A DNA stretch of 64,000 bases. It comes from Bradyrhizobium diazoefficiens (lineage in GTDB: Bacteria; Pseudomonadota; Alphaproteobacteria; Rhizobiales; Xanthobacteraceae). The stretch covers positions 7,654,501 to 7,718,500 of the forward strand of contig NZ_CP067102.1 in NCBI RefSeq assembly GCF_016616885.1, written 5' to 3'. The notes below the pieces were generated by a model. The model ran no database searches. It had not been told where the DNA came from and worked only from the letters and a program-made list of their open reading frames with translations. Below, one piece after another: positions 1-8,202 of this stretch; positions within the stretch are counted from its first letter, which is position 1; each line of letters opens with the position of its first letter. The position numbers were made by a program, and so were the translations under genes.

Positions 1-288
1 CTGGTAGAGGGTCTCGAACTGCTCAGCAGTGATCGACTGGTTGCCGGCCCACCACATCTTCTTGTCGGTGGTGGCGTCACGCACCGTGAACTTGTCCTTC
101 GGGCTACGGCCGGTGAACTCGCCGGTATCGGCGCAGAGCGAACCGTTGGCGGAGAGCACCGCCTCGCCCGCGGAGAGCGAGTACTGATACAGTTGCGGCG
201 CGCCGAAGTTCCAGTGAACCTGCTTGAGATTCTTTAAGCCGAATTTGTCGGCGCCGAAGGCACCGTTGCGCACGCCCGTCTCTTGCAC
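1..288 (-). CDS. pckA: Phosphoenolpyruvate carboxykinase (ATP), N-terminal part
   Basis: This is the first 96 codons of an ATP-type PEP carboxykinase, which decarboxylates and phosphorylates oxaloacetate to PEP in gluconeogenesis. The rest lies beyond the window edge. Visible family signatures are 'WNFGAPQLY', 'GEFTGRSPKDKF' and 'WWAGNQ'. The start is a GTG (codon at 288-286) with a GAGGA ribosome-binding site at 296-300. The gene lies on the same strand as, and downstream of, the CHAT protease gene, with about 280 bp between them that carry nothing else I can identify. In rhizobia pckA commonly neighbours chvI/chvG, which fits here. The identification is firm; activity cannot be judged from a fragment. 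Confidence 0.93.
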   Translation of the reverse strand, partial: MQETGVRNGAFGADKFGLKNLKQVHWNFGAPQLYQYSLSAGEAVLSANGSLCADTGEFTGRSPKDKFTVRDATTDKKMWWAGNQSITAEQFETLYQ

Positions 289-570
289 GAAAAAATCCTC
301 CTAGAACCCGCGACACATAGCGCGACCTAACTTTGGCGCCATCGCGGTCACCGTGAACTACAGGCCGTCGGGCCTCGGTTGGATGACCTAATACTGATGA
401 ACGCCGACGTTGCCAAGCTGATCCCGCAGGATTTGGTTTATTCAAGGACCGCGCCAAACGCCGCGCATGTCAGCCCTGAGCAGGCTGATGCAAAAATCAC
501 GAATGATCGCGCAACCAAACGCGTGTTTCAGCGTTATCAAGTGTTTTGCGACGCACAATGCTGCGCCGCG

Positions 571-3162
571 CTATCGTACCGCACCTTCGCCGATCAGCGC
601 GAATGGCCCCCACATCGCGGGGTAGGCATTGCGGGACGACGAGGTATCGTCGACGTACGTTACCATCGCGCGCCGCAGAGCTTCGGCTCTGCCGATTTTT
701 GGTTCGTTTTTGAGCAGATCGAAGGTCGAAGTGGTCAAGCGGGTGGCAGCCTCCGAATCCACGGCCCAATGCGAAACCAAGAGCGCGCGCGCACCGGCAT
801 AGAAGAAAGCGCGCGCCAGTCCCGACAGGGCCTCGGCGCCCGGCTTGTCGCCGGCGATCGTGTTGCAGGCCGACAGCACGACCCAATCGGCATTGAGCTT
901 GAGCTGGGCGACTTCGCTCGCCGTGAGCAGGCCATCATCGAGCTCCGAGGGCTGGCCGGGAATCGAGAGCGCAAGCGATGGCTCGCCCACGCCTTTGATG
1001 TCGCCGGCGACGAGGCCGTGGGTCGCAAAGTAGATGATGCTGTATTGAGCAAGCGGTGCACGCTTGAGCGTCGCTTCGCTGGCGTCGCGGCCGAGATGAA
1101 TGTCGGCATCAGTCGCACCGACATCTTTCGCCACGGCATTCAGCTCGTCTGCTGTATCGGGCAGTTGCGGCAGCGCCTGCGCAAGCCGCGCGCGATCGAC
1201 GCCGGCGCCGCGCCAGAAATCGGTATAGGCTGACGTCACGATGCTGCGCGCGGCAACCGTGCCGCTTGCAGCGCGGCGATCGGCGGGACCTTCCTGCGCC
1301 GGGTTGAATACGGGATCGCCAAAGCCCGTCATCGGCTTGACGCCCTGATCCTTGCGCGCAAAGGCACGCAGCGATTTCAGGCTGACCACCGATGGCAGCA
1401 CCGAGACAGCTTGACGCCGCAGCAACCAGGCAGCGCTGCGATAACCTTCGAGCGTCTCGGGGATCGCAGCTTGCGGTGCCTCCGTGACGAGCAGATGAAA
1501 CGGCAGCGCGGTAAGCGCGCCCGACGGCACGGTGAGCAGGCTGCGCTTGTCCCTGGTCAGCGCCTCGACCGGGCCGAGCAGCGTGACATAGAGCTCGTTG
1601 GCGAGCGCGAGGTCGAACAAGCCTGATTTGCCGGAGCCATCGCGTGCCTTGCCGACATCGAGACCTCGGCGGAAAGCCGTGACCTTCTGCGCCAGCGCAT
1701 CTGCGCCAAGCGGAATTTCCTTCCAGTCGGCACTCTCCCGCGTGATGGCAATGACATAGCTGCGCTTGTCGACGACGGAATAGAGCACCATCGCTTCGTC
1801 GGCCGACAGCAGGGGCTGGACGTCCTTGACCGTCAGAGGCAGCGGGTTGGAGAGCGAGGCGTAATCGGGGAATTCAATGGCGAGCGTCTTCTGCAGGCCG
1901 GCGCGCTCGCTTGCGATGACCGCGATCCGCCCGCGGCTGCGCTGCTCGGAGGCGACGTCGCGCTGCGCCGACGGCTTCGATACGGCCGTGATGATCGCCT
2001 TGTCGAGCGATTCAGATTCGGCCGCGAGATCCTGGTCCTTGCGCACCAGCTCGGCGAGACGGTCGTTGCCGGCGGCGAGCCGCACCGCGAGCTTGTTGAC
2101 GGCCGATGCGGCGGAGGATTGCGTGCCGCGCTGGATCGCGGCGAGCGCCTCGTCCAACGCCTTGTCATGCGGCAGCAGCGATTGCTGGCGCGCCGCGAAC
2201 AGGATCGGCAGCACCACGCGCAACTGGGCGCGGTCGTTCGCAATCGTTTTTTCCGCGAGCGGCAACGCGTCCGCAGTTCGCCCGGACACAAGGAGGAAAT
2301 AAGCGAGATTGCTGATGGATGTCGCAACATCCGGATGATCCGGCCCAAGCGCACGCTCGCGAATGGCGAGCGCGCGGCGATACAGCGGTTCGGCATCGGC
2401 ATAGCGCTGCTGGTGCTCGTAGAGCCCGGCGAGATTGTTGAGGGACCGCGCGACGTCGGGATGATCGGGCCCCAGCGCTTTTTCGCGGATCGCGAGCGAG
2501 CGCTTGATCGGCGCTTCGGCATCCGCATCGCGACCGAGGTCGCGATCAAGCTGGCCGAGATTGTTCAGGAGCGTTGCGACCGCCGGATGCTCGGGGCCGC
2601 CGACCTTCTGGTAGATCGCGAGCGCCCGCTGGAACAGCGGCTCGGCATCTGCAAAGTGCTCCTGCTTCACATAGAGCGTACCGAGATTGTTGAGGGACTG
2701 GCCGACGTCGGGATGCTCGCGCGACAGCGCCTTCTCGCGGATAGCCAGCGCCCGCTTGAATAACGGTTCGGCATCAGCGAGGCGGCCTTGCCGCTGATCG
2801 AGAGCGGCGAGATTGTTCAGCACGGGCGCGATCTCGACACTGTCGAGGCCGGTCCCCTTCTCCATCAAAGCGATGGCGCGCTTGTAGATCGGCTCCGCCT
2901 GATCGTCATGCCCCTGATCGGCGTAGATCTGCGCGAGGTTGTTGAGTGCAGCGGCGAGATCGCGGTTGTTGCTGGTCTTCTCGAGCGAGACCACCATGGC
3001 CTGCGCCAGCGGCAGCGCCTCGGAGTATTTCCCGGCACTTCTCAGCACATTAATCCGCGCGCTCTGCGCGGCAAGACCGCCCGCCTGGGCAAAGCTGGGC
3101 GTGGCAAGCGATGCCGTGATCGCGAGCCCCAGGCCCGCAACCAATGCCAAACGACGCGTCAT
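571..3162 (-). CDS. Exported TPR-CHAT domain protease
   Basis: An 863-residue protein. Residues 1-26 form a signal peptide ending near 'TPSFAQA'. About six 42-residue kinesin-light-chain-type TPR repeats follow (roughly residues 40-300; typical unit 'HPDVARSLNNLAGLY...RALAIRE'), then a helical linker and a C-terminal CHAT caspase-like domain (about 550-863). The expected His-Cys dyad is present: His about 715 in 'YFATHG' and Cys about 766 in 'LSACNT'. CHAT domains are cysteine peptidases related to separase and caspases. The start at 3162 was chosen because it opens a clean signal peptide; an upstream in-frame ATG at 3195 would add 11 residues. It lies 79 bp downstream of the HugZ-like gene on the same strand. 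The substrate is unknown. Export to the periplasm is inferred from the signal peptide. Confidence 0.88.
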   Translation of the reverse strand: MTRRLALVAGLGLAITASLATPSFAQAGGLAAQSARINVLRSAGKYSEALPLAQAMVVSLEKTSNNRDLAAALNNLAQIYADQGHDDQAEPIYKRAIALMEKGTGLDSVEIAPVLNNLAALDQRQGRLADAEPLFKRALAIREKALSREHPDVGQSLNNLGTLYVKQEHFADAEPLFQRALAIYQKVGGPEHPAVATLLNNLGQLDRDLGRDADAEAPIKRSLAIREKALGPDHPDVARSLNNLAGLYEHQQRYADAEPLYRRALAIRERALGPDHPDVATSISNLAYFLLVSGRTADALPLAEKTIANDRAQLRVVLPILFAARQQSLLPHDKALDEALAAIQRGTQSSAASAVNKLAVRLAAGNDRLAELVRKDQDLAAESESLDKAIITAVSKPSAQRDVASEQRSRGRIAVIASERAGLQKTLAIEFPDYASLSNPLPLTVKDVQPLLSADEAMVLYSVVDKRSYVIAITRESADWKEIPLGADALAQKVTAFRRGLDVGKARDGSGKSGLFDLALANELYVTLLGPVEALTRDKRSLLTVPSGALTALPFHLLVTEAPQAAIPETLEGYRSAAWLLRRQAVSVLPSVVSLKSLRAFARKDQGVKPMTGFGDPVFNPAQEGPADRRAASGTVAARSIVTSAYTDFWRGAGVDRARLAQALPQLPDTADELNAVAKDVGATDADIHLGRDASEATLKRAPLAQYSIIYFATHGLVAGDIKGVGEPSLALSIPGQPSELDDGLLTASEVAQLKLNADWVVLSACNTIAGDKPGAEALSGLARAFFYAGARALLVSHWAVDSEAATRLTTSTFDLLKNEPKIGRAEALRRAMVTYVDDTSSSRNAYPAMWGPFALIGEGAVR

Positions 3163-3241
3163 GAGCCCTCTCGCTGCCAATCTCAGACCGATCACGATCT
3201 TGGGTCGCAGCGATGTGAGGCGACGTTCAAACTATTGCGGG

Positions 3242-3976
3242 TTAGTCCGTCTTCGCACGCGCTTCTCCCACCAGACGGACCAGCATCTTGCGCAGTGCCG
3301 TGCCATCAGCGACCCGCTCCGGAAAATCCAGCCGCAGCGTGGTCTGGCCGTCCTGCATGTCGATGCCTTCGGGGTCGCAGCCGGTGCAGCGCCAATCGCC
3401 CGCGGGCGCACCAAGCAGCCTTGTTGCGTACAGGCCCATGGCGGCACGGTGGTCGGCATTCATGTGCTCGACGGCGCCTTCCTCCGCCGCCAGCAGGTCC
3501 TCGGTGCCGGCGAGGTCCGTGAGGAACTGTTCCGGCTTGAGATCGACGATCCGGCCAAAACCTGCGACCAGATGGGTTCCCGCGGGTCGGATCCGGAAGA
3601 ACGCAAAATCCTTAAATGAGACAAAGGCTTCCGCCGCCGGATGGGCATTGAGATACCGCCGCTGAAGCAGATCCCTCTCATCCTCGGCCTGTTCGGCCCG
3701 GCCGGACAGCATGATCCGAGCGCCTTCCAGCGGATCGCCGGCGGCGCGCTCGTCCAGCATCAGGGAGACCCGGCTGTCTGCAAGGATGTTCCTGGTATGA
3801 ACCGCCAACCGGGAGATCAGCAGGATCGGGGAGCCATCGAGGTGACTGGCCAGATTGACCAGGGAACAGTAGGGATCGCCGCTGCCCGGCATGAGCGTCG
3901 CGAGCGCGCCCTGCCGCGACCGCCTGAGCAGCGATTTGGCGAGCTTTCCGGGGTCGAAGTCGGAGGTCGGTTCCAT
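3242..3976 (-). CDS. HugZ-like pyridoxamine-phosphate-oxidase-fold haem utilisation protein
   Basis: A 244-residue protein with a split-barrel flavin-binding fold (PNPOx-like, about residues 15-150; motifs 'YCSLVNLASHLDGSPILLIS', 'HTRNI' and 'RVSLML') followed by a DUF2470/HugZ C-terminal domain (about 165-240; 'HMNADH', 'GCDPEGIDM', 'LDFP'). This architecture is that of HugZ-type haem oxygenases and related haem-iron proteins. No signal peptide, so cytoplasmic. The start at 3976 (MEPTSDF...) is preferred over 4012 because the extra 12 residues are proline-rich and not family-like. It is divergent from chvI. No haem transporter is next to it, so a haem role rests on family membership alone. 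Confidence 0.8.
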   Translation of the reverse strand: MEPTSDFDPGKLAKSLLRRSRQGALATLMPGSGDPYCSLVNLASHLDGSPILLISRLAVHTRNILADSRVSLMLDERAAGDPLEGARIMLSGRAEQAEDERDLLQRRYLNAHPAAEAFVSFKDFAFFRIRPAGTHLVAGFGRIVDLKPEQFLTDLAGTEDLLAAEEGAVEHMNADHRAAMGLYATRLLGAPAGDWRCTGCDPEGIDMQDGQTTLRLDFPERVADGTALRKMLVRLVGEARAKTD

Positions 3977-4216
3977 TGGCTTTCTCGGCCCAGGTGGTTG
4001 CAAGGCGGGCATTTTTTCGGGTAAACGGGGGTCCGGTTATGGGTCGACATGCGGCGAATCTGCCGTGTTTCGTGGAACTTGGTCACACTTCAGCCCAGCT
4101 TGCATTGCTCGGTGACAAAGTTCGAACGCCGAATTCGGCACCCATGTATGCGGCGCATCACTGGATTGCTCGCCGTTTAAGCCACGACCCAAACGGAAAG
4201 CAGAAAGCACAGGCTC

Positions 4217-4918
4217 ATGCCCACAATCGCTTTGGTCGACGACGACCGCAACATTCTCACATCCGTCTCGATCGCGCTGGAAGCCGAAGGCTACCGCATC
4301 ATGACCTACACCGACGGCGCCTCCGCGCTTGACGGTTTCCGCACCACCCAGCCCGATCTCGCCATCCTCGATATCAAGATGCCGCGCATGGACGGCATGG
4401 AGACGCTGCGCCGTCTCAGGCAGAAGTCCGACTTGCCGGTGATCTTCCTGACCTCCAAGGACGAGGAGATCGACGAGCTGTTCGGTCTCAAGATGGGCGC
4501 CGATGATTTCATCCGTAAACCGTTCTCGCAGCGCCTGCTGGTCGAACGCGTCAAGGCGGTGCTGCGTCGCTCGGCGCCGAAGGATCCGACCGTCGCGCCG
4601 AAGGAGAACGATGCCAAGGCGCTCGACCGCGGCCTGCTGCGCATGGATCCGGAACGGCATACCTGCACCTGGAAGAACGAGCCGGTGACGCTGACGGTCA
4701 CCGAATTCCTGATCCTCCAGGCGCTGGCAACACGGCCCGGCGTGGTCAAGAGCCGCAATGCGCTGATGGATGCCGCCTATGACGATCAGGTCTATGTCGA
4801 CGACCGCACCATCGACAGCCACATCAAGCGGCTGCGCAAGAAGTTCAAGGTGGTCGACAACGATTTCGAGATGATCGAGACGCTCTACGGCGTCGGCTAC
4901 CGCTTCAAGGAAGCCTGA
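4217..4918 (+). CDS. chvI: Two-component response regulator ChvI (OmpR family)
   Basis: A 233-residue OmpR/PhoB-type regulator. The receiver domain occupies residues 1-120 with acidic pocket 'VDDD' (8-10), phospho-acceptor Asp52 ('[13 protein letters not shown]'), 'LTSKDE' and the conserved Lys in 'IRKPFS'. The winged-helix domain is about 135-230 ('[15 protein letters not shown]', '[10 protein letters not shown]'). The first strand '[14 protein letters not shown]' is typical of rhizobial ChvI. The partner kinase chvG follows 115 bp downstream. In Rhizobiales this system controls acid/envelope stress responses, exopolysaccharide and symbiosis or virulence genes. Linkage to hprK and PTS genes is the conserved alphaproteobacterial order and supports the symbol. 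Confidence 0.96.
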   Translation: MPTIALVDDDRNILTSVSIALEAEGYRIMTYTDGASALDGFRTTQPDLAILDIKMPRMDGMETLRRLRQKSDLPVIFLTSKDEEIDELFGLKMGADDFIRKPFSQRLLVERVKAVLRRSAPKDPTVAPKENDAKALDRGLLRMDPERHTCTWKNEPVTLTVTEFLILQALATRPGVVKSRNALMDAAYDDQVYVDDRTIDSHIKRLRKKFKVVDNDFEMIETLYGVGYRFKEA

Positions 4919-4952
4919 GGCGCAGGCGCCTTCACAACAGATGAGAGCTGCG

Positions 4953-4978
4953 CCGGTTCTGATTCCATCGGAACCGGG
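4953..4978. repeat. Palindromic element between chvI and chvG
   Basis: An imperfect hairpin ('ccggttctgatt' / 'atcggaaccgg') lies in the 115-bp gap after chvI. It resembles the first half of the dispersed repeat at 54991-55094 and so is probably a relict of that family. It could form an RNA hairpin between chvI and chvG that lowers expression of the kinase relative to the regulator; that role is inference. Confidence 0.5.
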
Positions 4979-5033
4979 CATGCTCTAGGATGCGGGGACC
5001 GTCGCACGAGCTGTCCTAACGCGGGCGTAAGCA

Positions 5034-6824
5034 TTGCTTGACCGAACGCAGCCTGATCCGAGTTCGAACGCCGAGGACGTTACCGCCCACGGCGCCTCGG
5101 AGCATGAGGACAAGCCGATCACGCGAGGCTGGGGGCCGCTGAACTGGCTCAAGCGCGCCGGCCAGTTCTTCTTCGCGTTGTCCTTCTCGAGCCTGACCCG
5201 CCGCATCGTCTCGCTCAACCTCGCAGGCCTTGTCGCGCTGGTCGCGAGCATCCTCTATCTGTCGCAGTTCCGCGCCGGCCTGATCGACGCACGCGCGCAG
5301 AGCCTGCTGGTGCAGGCCGAAATCATCGCCGGCGCCATCGGCGCCTCGGCGACGGTGCAGACCAACGCGATCACCGTCGATCCCGAACGGCTGCTCGACC
5401 TGAAACTGGGTGAGAGCTATGGCGGGCCCGACGATTCGCTGGATTTTCCGATCAACCCCGAGCGCGTGGCGCCGGTGTTGCGCACGCTGATCTCGCCGAC
5501 CAAGACCCGCGCGCGGATTTTCGATCCCAACGGTTCGGTGTTGCTCGACAGCCGTGACCTCGACGTCCTCCGGGCCTTTCCGCTGCCGCCACCGTCCGAG
5601 AAACCCGGGCTGGTCGAGCGCGCCATGGTCGCGACCCGGACTTGGCTGAACCGCGGCGACCTGCCGCTCTATCGCGAACTCGGACGCGAGAACGGCAATG
5701 GCTATGTCGAAGTCGCCGATGCGCTCCAGGGCCAGAAGCGCTCGATGGTGCGGGTCAATGCGCGCGGCGAGGTGATTGTCTCGGTCGCGGTCCCCGTGCA
5801 GCGCGCACGCGCCATCCGCGGCGCGCTGATGCTGTCGACGCAGGGCGACGAAATCGATCAGATGGTCACCGCCGAGCGCCTCGCGATCCTGAAAGTCGGC
5901 GGCGTCGCTGCCGCGGTCATGATCATGCTGTCGCTGCTGCTCGCGAGCACGATCGCAGGCCCCGTGCGCCGGCTCGCCGACAGCGCCGAGCGGGTCCGCC
6001 GCCGCATCAAGACCCGCGTCGAGATTCCCGACTTCACCCGCCGCCGCGACGAGATCGGCCATCTCTCCGGCGCGCTACGCGATATGACCAGCGCGCTCTA
6101 CAAGCGGATCGAGGCGATCGAGATGTTCGCCGCCGACGTCGCCCACGAGCTGAAGAACCCGCTGACCTCGCTGCGCTCCGCGGTCGAGACGATGCCGCTG
6201 GCGCGCAACGAGAACAGCCGCGCCCGCCTGCTCGAGGTGATCGAGCACGACGTCAAGCGGCTGGACCGCCTGATCTCGGACATCTCCGATGCGAGCCGGC
6301 TCGATGCCGAATTGCAGCGGCAGGATGCGATCCCGGTCGATCTGAGGCGGCTCCTGGGCACGCTCGTCGCGGTCGCCAATGAAACCAAGCTCGGTCACGA
6401 CGTCGCCGTCGAGGCACGCTTCGAGGGCCGCAGCCCGACCGACATTTTCGCGGTCACGGGCCATGATTCGCGGCTCGGGCAGGTGGTTTCCAACCTGCTC
6501 TCCAACGCGCAGTCCTTCTCGGAAGCCGGCAGCAAGGTGCGCCTGACCTGCCGCCGCGTGCGCGGCGAGATCGAGATCGTGGTCGACGACGACGGCCCCG
6601 GCATCCGCGACGACGCGCTGGAGCGCATCTTCGAGCGCTTCTACACCGACCGGCCGCATCAGGGTTTTGGCCAGAATTCCGGCCTCGGCCTGTCGATCTC
6701 CAAGCAGATCGTCGATGCCCATGGCGGACGCATCTGGGCGGAGAACCGCGCCGGCCCCGCTGATGAAGACGGGGCGCCGACGGTTGCCGGCGCACGCTTC
6801 GTGGTGAGGCTGCCGGCGCTATGA
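5034..6824 (+). CDS. chvG: Sensor histidine kinase ChvG
   Basis: A 596-residue membrane kinase. One transmembrane segment lies near residues 57-80 and a second near 285-310, enclosing a periplasmic sensor region of about 200 residues. HAMP follows (about 310-365), then the dimerisation domain with phospho-accepting His about 371 ('VAHELKNPLTSLR') and an ATPase domain with 'NLLSNA', 'DDGPGI', 'FERFYTDRP' and 'GLGLSISKQI'. The start is TTG: an in-frame TAA lies at 5028-5030, only two codons upstream, and there is no nearby ATG, so TTG at 5034 is the earliest possible start. Its stop overlaps the hprK start (ATGA, 6821-6824), so the two are translationally coupled. It phosphorylates ChvI. Confidence 0.95.
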   Translation: MLDRTQPDPSSNAEDVTAHGASEHEDKPITRGWGPLNWLKRAGQFFFALSFSSLTRRIVSLNLAGLVALVASILYLSQFRAGLIDARAQSLLVQAEIIAGAIGASATVQTNAITVDPERLLDLKLGESYGGPDDSLDFPINPERVAPVLRTLISPTKTRARIFDPNGSVLLDSRDLDVLRAFPLPPPSEKPGLVERAMVATRTWLNRGDLPLYRELGRENGNGYVEVADALQGQKRSMVRVNARGEVIVSVAVPVQRARAIRGALMLSTQGDEIDQMVTAERLAILKVGGVAAAVMIMLSLLLASTIAGPVRRLADSAERVRRRIKTRVEIPDFTRRRDEIGHLSGALRDMTSALYKRIEAIEMFAADVAHELKNPLTSLRSAVETMPLARNENSRARLLEVIEHDVKRLDRLISDISDASRLDAELQRQDAIPVDLRRLLGTLVAVANETKLGHDVAVEARFEGRSPTDIFAVTGHDSRLGQVVSNLLSNAQSFSEAGSKVRLTCRRVRGEIEIVVDDDGPGIRDDALERIFERFYTDRPHQGFGQNSGLGLSISKQIVDAHGGRIWAENRAGPADEDGAPTVAGARFVVRLPAL

Positions 6825-7270
6825 GCGACGGCGAGCCGAGCGTTCACGCCTCCGCGGTCAAGGTCGGCCCCCTGGCGGTGCTGATCCGCGGGCCTTCGGG
6901 AGCCGGCAAGTCGCGCCTTGCCTTCGATTTGATCATGGCGGGGCGCTCAGGCGTGGTCGAAAGCGCCGTGCTGGTCGGCGACGACCGTGTCCATCTGGCG
7001 ACAGTCGGCCATGAAATTGCGGTCCGTCCCGCCCCCCTCCTGGCCGGGCTGATCGAGATTCGCGGGCTGGGCATCCGCCGCTGCGACTTCGTGGAGCATG
7101 CGACGGTCGGCCTCGTGGTCGATCTGGATGCCGACGACGCCGAACGGCTGCCGTCGCCGGAATCGCTGAAAACCATCATTTTGGGCGTCGAAATACCGCG
7201 AATCCCAGTCAAGCGCGGCGATTCGCCGCTCCCCCTGGTTGTTGCGACCTTGATCACTACCAAGAGTTAA
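6821..7270 (+). CDS. hprK: Short HPr kinase/phosphorylase (catalytic domain only)
   Basis: A 149-residue protein with Walker A 'RGPSGAGKS' (residues 23-31), 'LVGDDRVHL' and 'LIEIRGLGIRR', the HprK catalytic-domain signatures. It lacks the N-terminal domain of the roughly 310-residue Gram-positive enzymes, which is normal for alphaproteobacteria. It should phosphorylate HPr on a serine (Ser61 of the HPr encoded at 7876) and reverse this. The 4-bp ATGA overlap with chvG ties its translation to the kinase. Together with EIIA-Man and HPr it makes a regulatory PTS with no sugar permease. Confidence 0.93.
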   Translation: MSDGEPSVHASAVKVGPLAVLIRGPSGAGKSRLAFDLIMAGRSGVVESAVLVGDDRVHLATVGHEIAVRPAPLLAGLIEIRGLGIRRCDFVEHATVGLVVDLDADDAERLPSPESLKTIILGVEIPRIPVKRGDSPLPLVVATLITTKS

Positions 7271-7477
7271 CCTCCGGCTAACCCGTGAGGCGATTGTTTG
7301 AAGGGAATTTGTAACCATATGAACCCCACACTCGCGACCGAGTAGACCGGCGCAGCTCCCCTTATCCATCCGTCTAGATTCAGGGAGATACGCAACATCC
7401 CCCCTTGCGCGGGGGCTCTGGATGGTCAAAGTGGCGCGTTCGTGCGGTGCACCAAAAGCGCCCGCGGGAGTTTTCCG

Positions 7478-7879
7478 ATGATTGGTCTAGTACTTGTGAC
7501 CCACGGGCGCCTTGCCGACGAATTCAAGGCAGCGCTTGAACATGTCATGGGCCCACAAAAGCAAATCGAAGCGATTACGATCGGTGCCGAAGACGATTCC
7601 GATCTCTGCCGAAGCGACATCATCGAGGCGGTTAACCGCGTCGATTCCGGCGACGGCGTTGCGATCCTCACCGACATGTTCGGCGGTACCCCGTCGAACC
7701 TCGCGATTTCCTGCATGAGCCGGCCGAAGGTCGAAGTGCTCGCGGGCATCAACCTGCCGATGCTGGTGAAGCTCGCCAAGGTGCGCGAAGAGCGGCCGCT
7801 GCCCGACGCGATCGCGATGGCCCAGGAAGCCGGTCGCAAATACGTCACCATCGCCAGCCGAGTGCTCGCCGGCAAATGA
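7478..7879 (+). CDS. PTS mannose-family EIIA component
   Basis: A 133-residue soluble EIIA of the mannose/fructose/sorbose class. The active-site His9 lies in 'LVLVTHGRLADEF', and 'ILTDMFGGTPSNLA' is the family hallmark. No EIIB, EIIC or EIID is nearby, so it most likely acts as a phosphoryl acceptor or sensor rather than in sugar uptake. The start at 7478 is preferred over 7442 because 'GCGGGAG' lies just upstream and the family begins with MIGLVLV. It overlaps the HPr gene by 4 bp (ATGA). The 207-bp gap after hprK contains a short CCCCC-ttgcgc-GGGGG hairpin near 7401-7416. Confidence 0.92.
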   Translation: MIGLVLVTHGRLADEFKAALEHVMGPQKQIEAITIGAEDDSDLCRSDIIEAVNRVDSGDGVAILTDMFGGTPSNLAISCMSRPKVEVLAGINLPMLVKLAKVREERPLPDAIAMAQEAGRKYVTIASRVLAGK

Positions 7880-8193
7880 GCGACGACGCGCCGCAAGCGG
7901 GGACAGGCGTGCCCGCGGGCGCGATCTCCAAAGAGCTCCTGATCATCAACAAGCGCGGCTTGCATGCGCGCGCCTCGGCAAAATTCGTCCAGGCGGTCGA
8001 GCGCTTCAACGCGCAGGTGTGGGTGACGCGCGGCGGCGAGACCGTCGGCGGCACCTCGATCATGGGCCTGATGATGCTCGCGGCAGGACCAGGCACGACG
8101 ATCACCGTCGCCGCCGCCGGCGCCGATGCGGAAGCCGCGCTTGCGGCAATCACCGATCTCGTTGAAAGCAAGTTCAACGAGGAAGGGGTTTAG
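7876..8193 (+). CDS. Phosphocarrier protein HPr
   Basis: A 105-residue HPr with an N-terminal extension of about 18 residues before the family start. His30 in 'RGLHARASAKF' is the site phosphorylated by enzyme I. Ser61 in 'GGTSIMGLMML' is the regulatory site for HprK. It is translationally coupled to the EIIA gene by a 4-bp overlap. Its stop is 9 bp from the convergent stop of the glycosyltransferase gene, and I see no clear terminator in that gap. Confidence 0.95.
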   Translation: MSDDAPQAGTGVPAGAISKELLIINKRGLHARASAKFVQAVERFNAQVWVTRGGETVGGTSIMGLMMLAAGPGTTITVAAAGADAEAALAAITDLVESKFNEEGV

Positions 8194-8202
8194 GCGCCTT
8201 GG

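Noticed and set aside
571..3162. Reading the TPR-CHAT gene as part of a type III-E CRISPR (craspase) system.
   Set aside because: There are no cas genes, no repeat-spacer array and no Cas7-11-like gene in the window, and the protein carries a signal peptide.
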